Of a stretch of DNA of 64,000 nt, positions 29,401 to 38,300 are shown one piece after another (the stretch's first letter is position 1; each line of letters opens with the position of its first letter). Both the position numbers and the translations under genes were made by a program. Under the pieces are notes generated by a model that ran no database searches, had not been told where the DNA came from, and saw only the letters and a list, made by a program, of their open reading frames with translations. Source of the stretch: JAHELQ01 sp965603365 (lineage in GTDB: Bacteria; Acidobacteriota; Aminicenantia; UBA2199). The stretch is taken from contig CBFDCR010000003.1 of NCBI GenBank assembly GCA_965603365.1, positions 1 to 64,000 on the forward strand. The letters run 5' to 3'.

Positions 29401-29815
29401 TGAAAACCAGGATTACCAGTTTGAAGAGCTGGTGAGGAGACTGGGCATAGTGGAACATACCAGGAATCCCCTGTGTAATGTGGTCTTTGTACTGCAAAAT
29501 TTTGATTATGAAGCGGGAAGCAGAGGCACGGGGGATTTGAAAATAGATCGGTATCCCTTTGAGAATCAAACGGTGAAGTTCGATCTGCAGTTGGAGGCCA
29601 TTGATGGCCACGATTTTATAAACCTGAATTTTAATTATCCCGTTGCCCTGTTTAAGCAGTCCTCCGTGGAAACAATGGCCGGGCATTTTGTCGAAATCCT
29701 GGACCGGGTAATGGAAAATAGGAACATTAAATTGAGAGATATCGCCATCTCCCATGATTTGATTACCGCCGATACCAATATCTTACAAGAAAGCAATGCT
29801 TCATTTGGGTTTTAA
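22622..29815 (+). CDS. NRPS: half-C-A-PCP-C-A-PCP-C
   Basis: A 2397-residue dimodular NRPS. Residues 1-265 match only the C-terminal lobe of a condensation domain (RDYWLKKL, DIVVGSP, NYPLEILVDQL); the lobe with HHxxxDG is absent. A1 (about 280-770; YTSGTTGRPKG at 433) has by-eye code D-V-E-D-I-G-T-V-C-K, close to lysine-type codes, so a basic residue is likely. PCP1 has Ser817. C2 has HHIMADG (H1008-H1009). A2 (about 1320-1830) has code D-I-L-Q-L-G-M-I-W-K, the known glycine pattern. PCP2 has Ser1896. The final C domain has YHIVSDG: Tyr2078 replaces the first His but the catalytic His2079 remains. The tail is ASFGF. Its start has AAGGAG about 10 bases upstream, and no missing N-lobe is encoded in the 30-base gap before it. 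A segment at 28040-28323 is nearly identical to the window start. Confidence 0.95.
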   Translation: MFRRRNRDELMVVANQKTAERDYWLKKLSGNPTAAHFHYDYMTLSKGNNADKNGEKYEGLTFGFSGTLSERLIKMSNSGDFKLHMILVASMAALLYKYSSQQDIVVGSPIYRQEVEIEFINTILPLRSIIEENMTFRELLLQVRQTITEASQHQNYPLEILVDQLGLSSFDNSQNEFPLFDVMVLLENIHSKKYIQHININTIFSFSRENGIIEGRVEYNQRRYERAKMERVIQHLKNLSMKLLFFVDSPLCEGDMLSGKERIQILYDFNHIGNEAQSAPELLRGLTIQEGFEDCVEKMADHMAVLFEDQNLTYRLLNERANQLAAVVRSRGGRPNTIVGLMVEPSIEMAVGIWGILKAGGAYLPLEVDFPPNRITYMLEDSGCHLLLTTGELETRGDSVEEKIYLGGREQFSGNVVHIENINRAEDLAYMIYTSGTTGRPKGVMVEHRNVVEYLHAFFSEFKISSEDVVLQQASYAFDVFVEEFFPVLFNGGTVAIPSGYENMDVLLLKKFIVKRRVTIIDCTPLLLNELNKFDNLNGIHTYISGGDVLRREYVDRLLQRGNVYNTYGPTETTVCACYYKCGHTVNSNVPIGKGILNYRVYILARDGQPVSLGIPGELCISGRGVSRGYLNNPQLTDEKFSENPCLGGEKLYKTGDLAKWLPDGNIEFLGRIDGQVKIRGYRVELGEIESKLLSHENIKEAVVVERARENREKYLCAYIVSEREIDVLTLRDFLSKDLAEYMIPSFFMQIDKLPLMVNGKLDRRALPELDVQVKTEYVAPRNDIEKILVDIWSEVLKVDKSIVGIDTNFFELGGHSLNAIVFISKIHKELDVKLPLEEVFSIQTIRGLAEHIKKETKDKFTAIAPVEKRDYYVLSAAQGRLYILQQLDPQSTGYHIPQVIGIEIEPEREKLAETFKKLIQRHESLRTSFIMWEKQPVQRIHESVDFEMEYCDLTDEHEALDAASPNPEISTLISRFVRPFDLSTAPLLRANLIRSAEGRYVLVVDMHHIMADGISHRILVQDFKALYMAEESSALPPIRLQYKDYACWQQNPVTRQAIRPQETYWLRQFAGEIPILSLPFDYPRPAMQSFAGSSLFFQLDTGETGALNDIARSEKTTLFTLLLAILDVFLSKMSSQEDIVVGTPIAGRRHADLEKIIGMFVNTLALRSLPSGDKPFIGFLREVRDNTLQALENQDYQFEDLVERVEVERELSRNPLFDVMFILQNIFDPAETREVSEEEMRDAKIKSYGFESKTAKFDLTFAAVERGDRLAISLNYCTSLFKEETICRFIRYFKEIVSSIVKHPEGKISAIDMMGEEEKSRVIYEFNDTGVEYARDKVLAELFEEQVNRTPDHIAVTGACLKSTSYGRERNGRRALTYRELDELTDQLAGLLRASGVKPDTITAVMMNRSIEMMAALLSVVKAGGAYLPLDPDFPPERIEYILEDSSTPLIVTTADLGSLISVSSNCRILALDRENPFSGDGGRLERESERLAGPGNLAYCIYTSGSTGRPKGVMIENRALVNFIKGITDIIGFGDRDSLLALTTISFDIFGLETFLPLTRGCKVVVGTGEEQVNGAAAASAMAAEGVTILQVTPSRLALLLSQEESVVQLGALKYLLVGGEALPVQLLEQAREVVGGKIYNMYGPTETTIWSTVKDVSVGEALNIGRPIANTGIYILGREDTLQPVGVVGELCISGDGLGRGYVNNAELTAQKFPLNPHEGGGNLYRTGDVARWLDDGNLEFLGRVDDQVKIRGFRIELAEIESRLARHPGIKEAVVACKLARGRDRHICAYIVTAEESGETVGSMELREYLSQGLPDYMIPTFFIHVEAMPLTPNGKVDRKALPLPELKTGENYTAPRDGVERKLVEIWSEELAVDKDIIGIDANFFELGGHSLKATIIAAMVHKELNVKLPLAAIFKSPTIRGLGESIRGLAEDKYTSINPVEQREYYPLSSAQKRLFVLYQMDKTNTRYNMPTVLVMEFDVCRQKLAETFRKLIKRHEVLRTSFVMLEDEPEPVQRVHRDVAFKIDYFEAPEAQSAAIVKAFIRPFDLGSAPLLRAGLIKTGDKRFVWMMDIYHIVSDGVSYDLLVNDFLGLYIGEELSPLKLQYKDFSEWQNRLFASGEIKKQEEYWLNRFEGEISDLHLPTDFPDSSLQRLGEGGLVKFSLERELVKGLYEMVADTEATVYMILLAVFNILLAKYSGQEDVIVGTPVAGRNHLDLEKLIGMFANMVAMRNVPAEHKTFGQFLEEVKENAVNAFENQDYQFEELVRRLGIVEHTRNPLCNVVFVLQNFDYEAGSRGTGDLKIDRYPFENQTVKFDLQLEAIDGHDFINLNFNYPVALFKQSSVETMAGHFVEILDRVMENRNIKLRDIAISHDLITADTNILQESNASFGF
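28040..28323 (+). repeat. Long near-identical repeat, copy 2 (A10-PCP region)
   Basis: Second copy of the segment at the window start, lying in the glycine module of the first half-C NRPS. The offset is constant (28039) over the whole match. Because the upstream limit of copy 1 is outside the window, the full tract may include more of the A domain. Confidence 0.85.
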
Positions 29816-29870
29816 GGAATAAGCAAAAAAATAAAAAATACCGGGTTAACCGGATAATTCGAGGTTTAAA

Positions 29871-31598
29871 ATGAGAGACACAAGCAATGACACCGGACAG
29901 GAAAAACGTCCCATCGGCAAAAAGATCCTTTTGGGTTTACTGCCGTACTGGACACCATTGATCCCGCCTATGGCCATTTCTTATCTTAAGGCCTTTGTTC
30001 AGCCCCACGGCTTTGAGGTCACAACCTTTGATGCCAACGTAGAACTGGAATTCAAGGAACTGTATAACAGGTATTTTGACACCATGAAAAGGTATATCCC
30101 CCCCAACAAACGCGGCAACTACTACAATATCGGGCACGATCTGTTGCAAAACCATATGATGGCCCACATTCATTACCAACAGGAAGACGAATATTTTGAA
30201 TTGGTCCACAAAATCGTTTATGAAACCTATTATTATGACCTAAACAATGAACAGATCGCCGCCTTGAGCCAGGTATTGGCCGAGTTTTATGCGACCCTAA
30301 AAAATTATCTTGTCGCTTTACTGGAAAAGGAAAAACCCGATGTACTGGGATTATCCGTCTATATCCACACCTTACCGGCCTCTTTGTTTGCCTTTAGATT
30401 GACCAGGGAAAAGTATCCCCACATAAAAACGGTCATGGGTGGGGCCATGTTTATATGGCAGTTTCCGGTGGGTACATCGGAGTTTGAGTTTCTCCTGGAA
30501 AAGAGCAAAGATTATTTAGATAAAATAATCGTAGGCGAAGGCCAGAACCTATTTCTAAAATATTTGCGGGGAGAACTGGACGAATCGAAGCGGGTGTATA
30601 CCCTGGAAGATATTAATGGCGAAAGGCTGGATGTTTCTGCTGTGGGGGTTCCTGATTTTTCCGATCTCAAGCTTGATTTTTATCCCTATATCGCCACCTT
30701 TGGTTCAAGGAGCTGCCCCAACCAGTGCAGCTTTTGCACCATTTCCCGTTATTTTGGGAAATACCAGGAGAAGAGCGCCCGGCAGACTGCAGAAGAGATC
30801 ATGAAGTTGTATGAAAAGAACGGCCGGCGCCAGTTGTTTTTTATGATCGATTCCCTGGTGAACCACATCCTGCCGGATCTTACCGCCGAGCTTGCCAGGG
30901 CCGGTACGGCTGTCTATTTTGACGGTTACCTGAGAGTCGATGATTCTGTCTGTGATAGCGAAAATACCCTGGCCTGGCGCCAGGGTGGGTTTTACCGGGC
31001 CAGGATCGGAACCGAAAGCGGTTCCCAGCGGATATTGGATTTGATTGATAAGAGGATCACACTGGATCAAACCAGGGCCGCCCTGGCCAGCCTGGCTTAT
31101 GCCGGTATAAAAACCACCACCTTCTGGATCGTCGGGCACCCGGGGGAGAGCGAAGAGGAGTTCCAGATGACATTGGATTTTGTGGAGGAACTAAAAGATT
31201 ATATTTACGAGGCCGAATTTAATCCCTTCTTCTATTTTTATGCCGGTCAATCCAGGGAGGATGAATGGGTAAAACAAAGTAAACTTCTCTACCCGGAGTG
31301 GGCCAGGGATATGTTGATCTCCCAGACATACATCCTGGACGTATATCCCTCCAGGGAAGTGACCTACGGCCGGTTGAACCGCTTTATCGAACACTGCATC
31401 CGCCTGGGTATTCCCAATCCCTATTCCATGAGTGAGATCCACTATGCCGATGAACGATGGAAGAAACTCCATAAAAATGCGGCACCGGCCCTGGTGGACC
31501 TGGAAGACCCTACCATCTATGTGGATGATCGTAAGAATGTGGCCAGGTTGGTGAGTGTACGCAATATCAATGTGAACGAAGCCACATTTGGTTTTTAA
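29871..31598 (+). CDS. B12-binding radical SAM enzyme, stand-alone
   Basis: A 575-residue radical SAM enzyme placed between two NRPS genes. The N-terminal region (to about residue 235) resembles a cobalamin-binding fold (PPMAISYLKAF; VLGLSVYIHTLPASL; VMGGAMF; DKIIVGEGQNLF) with a helical insert around 60-145. The radical SAM core follows with C282-x3-C286-x2-C289 (SCPNQCSFC) to bind the 4Fe-4S cluster. GTESGSQRILDLIDK and GHPGESEEEF are typical of this group. Family members act as methylases or catalyse other radical rearrangements; the reaction here cannot be told from sequence. The protein ends ATFGF, the same F-x-F tail found on the flanking synthetases, which suggests it docks on the line and acts on carrier-bound intermediates (inference). 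Spacing is 55 bases before and 30 after. The usual B12 DxHxxG motif was not seen, as is common in this family. Confidence 0.88.
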   Translation: MRDTSNDTGQEKRPIGKKILLGLLPYWTPLIPPMAISYLKAFVQPHGFEVTTFDANVELEFKELYNRYFDTMKRYIPPNKRGNYYNIGHDLLQNHMMAHIHYQQEDEYFELVHKIVYETYYYDLNNEQIAALSQVLAEFYATLKNYLVALLEKEKPDVLGLSVYIHTLPASLFAFRLTREKYPHIKTVMGGAMFIWQFPVGTSEFEFLLEKSKDYLDKIIVGEGQNLFLKYLRGELDESKRVYTLEDINGERLDVSAVGVPDFSDLKLDFYPYIATFGSRSCPNQCSFCTISRYFGKYQEKSARQTAEEIMKLYEKNGRRQLFFMIDSLVNHILPDLTAELARAGTAVYFDGYLRVDDSVCDSENTLAWRQGGFYRARIGTESGSQRILDLIDKRITLDQTRAALASLAYAGIKTTTFWIVGHPGESEEEFQMTLDFVEELKDYIYEAEFNPFFYFYAGQSREDEWVKQSKLLYPEWARDMLISQTYILDVYPSREVTYGRLNRFIEHCIRLGIPNPYSMSEIHYADERWKKLHKNAAPALVDLEDPTIYVDDRKNVARLVSVRNINVNEATFGF

Positions 31599-31628
31599 AT
31601 CAAAAAACTGGCAAAGGAGATTGAGACA

Positions 31629-32390
31629 ATGAGAGATAATAACGTTATTGGCAGCATGGTGGCGGCCGCCACCCAGAATTTGAGGGAGAGGGATTATTGG
31701 CTGAATAGACTTTCCGGGGAGCTGGTAAAAAGTAGTTTCCCCTACGAATATCGAAACCAGGGGGCGAAGGATCGGGGATCCTTCGCGGCAATACCCTTTC
31801 GATTTAAAGGGGAACTCTTCTCTCAATTGATGAAGTTGAGTAACGGCTTCGACTACTCCCTGCATATGATACTGGCGGCCGGAATCGTCGTGCTGCTGCA
31901 TAAATATACGGGTAACAAAGATATCATCGTGGGCGCGCCTATTTATAAACAGGAGATTACCGGCAAGTTTATCAACACCATATTGGCCATCAGGAATAAG
32001 CTTGAAAGGGAGATGACATTTAAAGAGCTGCTGCTGCAGGTACGGGCTACCTTTCTCGAAGCCACCGAGAACCAGAATTACCCGATTGAAACCCTGTTGT
32101 ATAAGCTGGATATAGAGTCAACCGAGGAGGATTTTCCCCTGTTTGATGTGGCCGTTTTATTAAAAAATATCCACGATAAAGAGTATATTCGGCATATTCG
32201 TCTCAATACGATCTTCTCTTTCCTGAGGACAGGGGATGGTGTGGAAGGGGAGCTGACATACAACTCCTCATTGTTCACCGGGACCTCGGTCAATGGGATT
32301 ATTCGCCATTTCGACAACCTGATGCAGGCGGCCCTGTTTAACCTGGAGGCCGAATTGGGCAGCCTGGAGATATTGTCGGGGGATGAGAAG
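31629..32390 (+). other. N-terminal half-condensation domain (second of three)
   Basis: About 254 residues match the C-terminal lobe of a C domain (RDYWLNRL, LHMILAAGIVVLL, DIIVGAP, INTILAIR, NYPIETLLYKL, FPLFDVAVLLKN) and lead into the A-domain linker DEKRRILYDFNHT. There is no HHxxxDG. The gene just upstream encodes the stand-alone radical SAM protein with an ATFGF tail, and the gene before that an NRPS with ASFGF. Confidence 0.8.
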
Positions 32391-35300
32391 AGACGGATTT
32401 TATATGATTTTAATCATACAAAGGTAGACCACCCGGTAGACCGGACCATCCATGACCTGTTCGAAGAACAGGTCTTACGGCAGCCTGGAGCGACTGCGCT
32501 CCTCTTTGCCGGCGGCCAATTGACATACGGAGAATTGAATAAGCGGGCAGCCCGACTGGCGGGGCTTTTGATCCGCAAAGGGGTAAGGGCCGAGAGTATC
32601 GTGGCCGTGATGGTTGAACGTTCGTTCGAGATGGTCATCGGCATGTTGGGTATATTAAAAGCCGACGGCGCCTACCTGCCTATCGACTGCCAGCATCCCC
32701 CGGAGCGAATCAACTATATGTTTCACGACAGTGGGGTGAAATTGCTGCTGACACAGGCTCACCTGCCAGACAGGTTGAATAACACCGTTGAACACATCGT
32801 TTTAACCGATGAGAATATCGATGCAGACGAAATTGACGGGAAGAGTCCCAATCCTACCGGCGCCGCCCACCTGGCTTATGTCATCTACACGTCCGGCTCT
32901 ACCGGCAGGGCCAAGGGGGTAGGGGTGGCGCATCGCTCCATTGTCAACACCCTGCTGTGGCGCAAGAACTATTACCATTTTGATCACAGAGATGCCGTAC
33001 TGCAAATATTGGGTTATATCTTCGACAGTTCGGTGGAGGACATATTTACCACATTGATCAGCGGGGCCAGGCTGACTTTAATACCCCAGGAGAGCGTGTA
33101 TGACCTGCAATACCTGAAAAGAGTCATAAACGAGATCGGCATCACCTATTTTTTAATCGTTCCCGGTTTTTACAAATCTTTTCTGGTAGAGATAGCCGAG
33201 TCTTTAAAAAATTTAAGGGCCGTAACCGTTGCCGGGGACTCGATTACCGAAAAGCTGGTGGAGAGGCATTTTAAATTATTGCCCCAGGTAAAATTGTACA
33301 ATGAATATGGCCCCACCGAAAACAGTGTATGCTCGACCGCATATGAGTTCGCGCCTGACAGCACAAGGGTGCTGATCGGCAAGCCCATCGATAATGTGAC
33401 CTGCTACATCCTCAATCCCGGTAATCAAGTCAATCCCACCGGTGTTCCCGGTGAACTGTGTGTGGCCGGCAAAGGGCTTGCCCGGGGATATATAAAGAGA
33501 CCCGATCTCACCAGAGAGAAATTTGTGGAGAATCCCTTTGAGCCGGGACAGGAGATGTATCGCAGCGGCGACCTGGCCCGCTGGCTGGAGGACGGCAACA
33601 TCGATTTTTTGGGCCGGATCGATTACCAGGTAAAGATAAGGGGTTTCAGGATTGAGTTGGGGGAAATCGAGACCCAACTGTTAAACCGGCAGGACATAAA
33701 AGAGGCAGTGGTCGTTGCCCGGGGCGGTTCTACGGAAGAGGATGCCTTTTATGAGGAGGGGGATAAGTATTTATGCGCCTATATTGTGGCCGACCGGCAG
33801 GTGGATATACCGGCAGTGAGGGAGGGCCTGGCAGGGAATTTACCCGAATATATGATACCGGCATATTTTGTGCAGTTGGCGGAGATACCCTTAACCCCCA
33901 ATGGGAAAGTAGACCGCAAGGCACTGCCGAAGCCCGATTTCAGGAGCGGTGCGGGGGAATACACCGCGCCCCGGGATAAGATAGAGAAAAGGATGATGGA
34001 GATCTGGTCCGAAGTCTTGAAAATAGGAGACGATCGTTTTGGCATAGATTCCAGTTTTTTTGATTTAGGCGGGCACTCTTTAATCGCCACCATCCTTGTC
34101 TCCAGGATCAACAAAGAGTTTAATGTAAAAGTGCCGATGGTAAGGGTATTTGAAAGCCCCACCGTTAGAGGCATAGCCGAATTTGTGAAGGCAGCGGAAG
34201 AAGAGATATTCGCCTCTATCCCGGCGGTGGAGAAAAAAGATTACTACGTGTTGTCCTCTTCCCAGAATCGCTTGTTCTTTCTCCGACATATGGAACTGGA
34301 GCAGACCGCCTACAACGTAATCGAAGTGGTTGAACTGGAAGGGGAACTGGAAAAAGAGCGATTGGCAGGTGCCTTCAGGAAACTGATCGACCGGCATGAA
34401 AGCCTGCGCACATCCTTTGACCTGATAGACGAGATTCCGGTACAGAGGATAACCGAACCGGGGGAAGTGGAATTTGCCATCGAGCATTACGACCTGACCG
34501 GCCGGGATAGGGAAGAGAGGGTTGAGGAAGTTTTAAGAAAGTTCATCAGGGTCTTTGATCTGTCCCGGCCGCCGCTCATACGGGCGGGCTTGATAAAAAA
34601 AGAGCCCCGGCGGCACGTATTGATGGTGGATATGCACCATATCGCCACCGACGGCGTGTCCCACGGCATATTGGTAGAAGATTTTGTCTCCCTGTACAGG
34701 GGCAGCGTATTACCTCCCTTAAGACTTCAATATAAAGACTATGCCGAGTGGCAGCAGAGCCCGGCAGTGGCCGAGATATTTGAGCAGCAGGAGGCCTACT
34801 GGTTGAAACAGTTTGAGGGAGATGTACCGGTATTAAATCTGCCGGCCGATTATTCGCGGCCGGCCATCCAGAGTTTTGAAGGCAAGGAGATATTTTTTGG
34901 CCTCACCAATGAAGAGACAAAGGTATTAAATGAGATGGCCCGGTCCGAAGGGGGCACACTGTTTATGGTGATACTGGCGCTATTTAATGTATTTTTGGCA
35001 AAGGTCGGCAGCCAGGAAGATATCGTGGTGGGTACACCCATAGCCGGCCGGAGGCACGCCGATTTAGAGCGGATTATCGGGATGTTTATCAATACCCTGG
35101 CCCTGCGCAACTATCCGGCCGGGGAGAAGACATTCAAGCAGTTCCTCGGCGAGTTGAAAGAGAGAACACTGGAGTCCTTTGAGAACCAGGATTACCTGTA
35201 TGAAGACCTGGTTGACAAAGCGCCGTTGGAAAGGGATATGAGCCGCAATCCCATGTTTGATGTACTGTTTGAGTTAATCAATGTTCCGGCAGTCTCCCTG

Positions 35301-38300
35301 GAAATTACGGAAGAGGAGATGAGGGGTTTGACCCTCAGACCTCATCCCCATGAAAACAGGACATCGAAGTTTGATTTAATTCTCGACGCCGTTGAACGGG
35401 ATGAGAGGTTAAATTTTTCATTTAACTACTGTATCAAACTATTCCGGGATGAAACCGTTCATAGGCTTATTCGTTATTTCAAAAATGTCATAGCCGCGGT
35501 AAGTGAAAACCCGGAGATAAGAATCTCGGCAATAGAGATCGTTGGCGGCGAAGAAAAATTCCAGCTTTTGTATACTTTTAACGATTTCAGGGCAGACTAT
35601 CCGGGAGATAGGGTCATCCACGGCTTGTTTGCCCAGCAGGTGGACAGGAGTCCGGATACCATCGCCCTATTTTTTGAAGACCGACAGTTAAGCTACCGCA
35701 AACTCGATGAGACCGCCAACCGGTTGGGAGGTCTATTGAAGCGTAAAGGTGTACGGGAAAATACCATTACCGGGATAATGGTAGAACGCTCACTGGAGAT
35801 GGTGGTGGGGATTTTTGGCATACTAAAATCCGGCGGCGCCTATTTACCGCTGAATCCCCAGACCCCCCAGGGTAGGGCCAGGTTCATGTTCGACAATGCC
35901 AGTGTAAATGTGTTGTTAACCCAGGACAGATTTGTAGAGGTGTATGAACAGCTTTACGATGTGATCAATTTAAATGCCCCCGCTTTATATTTAGCTTCAG
36001 GGGAAAACGGGGAGAAGCGAAAAGGGCTGGAAAACATAAATTCACCCACAGACGTGGCCTATGTGATTTATACCTCCGGCTCAACCGGGAAGCCCAAAGG
36101 GGTGATGATCGAAAATCGCAGCGTCATCAATATCATAAAATGGTTTGCCCGGAAATATGACTTGAAGATAGGTTTTAATCTCCTCCAGATGTTCGAGTAT
36201 ACCTTCGATGCCAGCGTAAACCAGATTTTCGGTTCCCTGCTGCACGGCGCTACACTGCATGTTATCCGCAAAGAGTATTTCTTTGATATCGAATTCTTGT
36301 ATGATTACATCAACCGCCACTCCATCCATCTCATTAATTTTGTGCAGTCGGTCATCAAGGAACTCCTGTGTGGAAGGGAGGAGTTAAAGAGCCTGAAATA
36401 TGTCATCTCCGGGGCCGAAAAATTGCTGAAGACAGTCAAGGATGAAATCCTGGATATGGGGTATGCCCTCTACAATCAATATGGACCCACAGAGGCGACC
36501 GTCGATGCCTTAGCCGAAAAGTGTTCCTTAGAGCATGACGGCACCATCGGGGTGCCGGTTGCCAATGCCCAATGTTATGTGATAGATAAGTACAATAAAT
36601 TGAATCCGGTTGGCGTGGCCGGTGAGTTGGTGGTGGGCGGCGACGGCCTGGCCAGGGGGTATGTCAACAATGTCGAACTGACGGCCGAAAAGTTTGTGAC
36701 GAACCCCTTTGGCCTGGGAGGGAAGATCTATAAAACCGGTGATTTGACCCGCTGGTTCAGCGACGGGGTCATGGAATTTTTGGGCAGGATCGATCAACAG
36801 ATAAAGATAAGGGGTTTCAGGATAGAACCGGGGGAAATTGAGAGTCAACTGTTGAAGATCCCCGGTATAAAGGAGACAAAGGTGGTAGACCGGGAACACT
36901 CAGCCGGCGATAAGTACCTCTGTGCCTATCTGGTACTGGAACATGCCGTGACCGATGAAGAGATAAGGGGCGTACTCACCAGGACTTTACCGGACTATAT
37001 GATCCCCTCCTATTTTGTTGAACTGGATGATATACCCCTGACCGTTCACGGTAAATTGGATCGCAAAGCTTTGCCGGAACCGGAAGTGACCGCCGGCGAG
37101 GGGTACGCGGCACCGAGAGACAGGATCGAATGCAGCCTGGTGGAAGTCTGGTCGGAAATATTGAATATTGATAAGGAGATCATCGGCATCGATTCGGATT
37201 TTTTTGAACTGGGGGGACATTCGTTAAGGGCCACCATAATGGTGTCGAAGGTGCATAAGAAATTAAATGTCAGGTTACCGTTAAAAGAGGTGTTTAAGAG
37301 TTCCACCATAAGGGAGCTTTCACAGAGTATAGCGGCGTTGACAGAGGAGAGATTCACCGCTGTGCGGCCGAGCGAAAGGAAGGCGTATTACGTCCTGTCC
37401 TCGGCCCAGAAAAGATTGTACATCCTACAACAAATAAACCGTGACACCACCGCCTACAACATGCCCATGGTATTGAGGCTGGAGATCGATTTTGACAGGC
37501 AGAGGTTTGAAGAGAGCTTTGCTAAATTGATCGCCCGGCACGAAAATCTAAGGACGTCGTTTGAGATGATCGACGAGGAGCCTGTACAGAGAGTCCATGA
37601 GTCGGTGGATTTTAAAATAGACTACTACGATTTAGACGCCAGTGCCGATGAGGCCAGGCTCATCGCCGGTCTGGTGAGGCCTTTTAACCTCTCTCAACCG
37701 CCCCTATTGAGGGTAAAAATCATCCGCCCGGTTGATGGGGGAGACATTTTGATGGTAGATACCCACCACATCATATCGGACGGTATTTCCCACGGTATCC
37801 TGCGCAGAGACTTTATGGCCCTGTACGGGGGAGAACAACTGCCGGGATTAAAACTTCAATATAAAGATTATGCCCAATGGCAGGAGGCGCAGTTGAAGGG
37901 AGAGGGGCTCAAGAAACAGGAGGCGTTCTGGTTAAAGGAGTTCCAGGGAGAAATCCCGGTGTTAGAGCTGCCCACCGATTATCCCCGGCCGCCGGCCTTG
38001 AGTTTTGCCGGGGATGTGCTGACGATTGAGTTATCGAAAGAGGAGAGTGGGAATCTCGAAAAAGTGGCGCGGCAAGAGGGGGCCACGATGTTTATGGTAC
38101 TGTTGGCCCTCACCACCATACTGTTTTCTAAATTGAGCGGCCAGGAAGATATCGTCATCGGCACCCCCGTTGCCGGACGCCGCCATGTTGATCTGGAGAA
38201 GATTATCGGGGTTTTTATCAACACCCTGGCCCTGCGCAATTTCCCGCAAGGGGAAAAAACGATTAAGGCCTTTTTAGCCGAAGTCAGGGAGAGGACATTG

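Noticed and set aside
29840..29855. GGTTAACC-type palindrome before the radical SAM gene as an operator
   Set aside because: It is a single short site with no second copy or promoter nearby, so chance is the better explanation.
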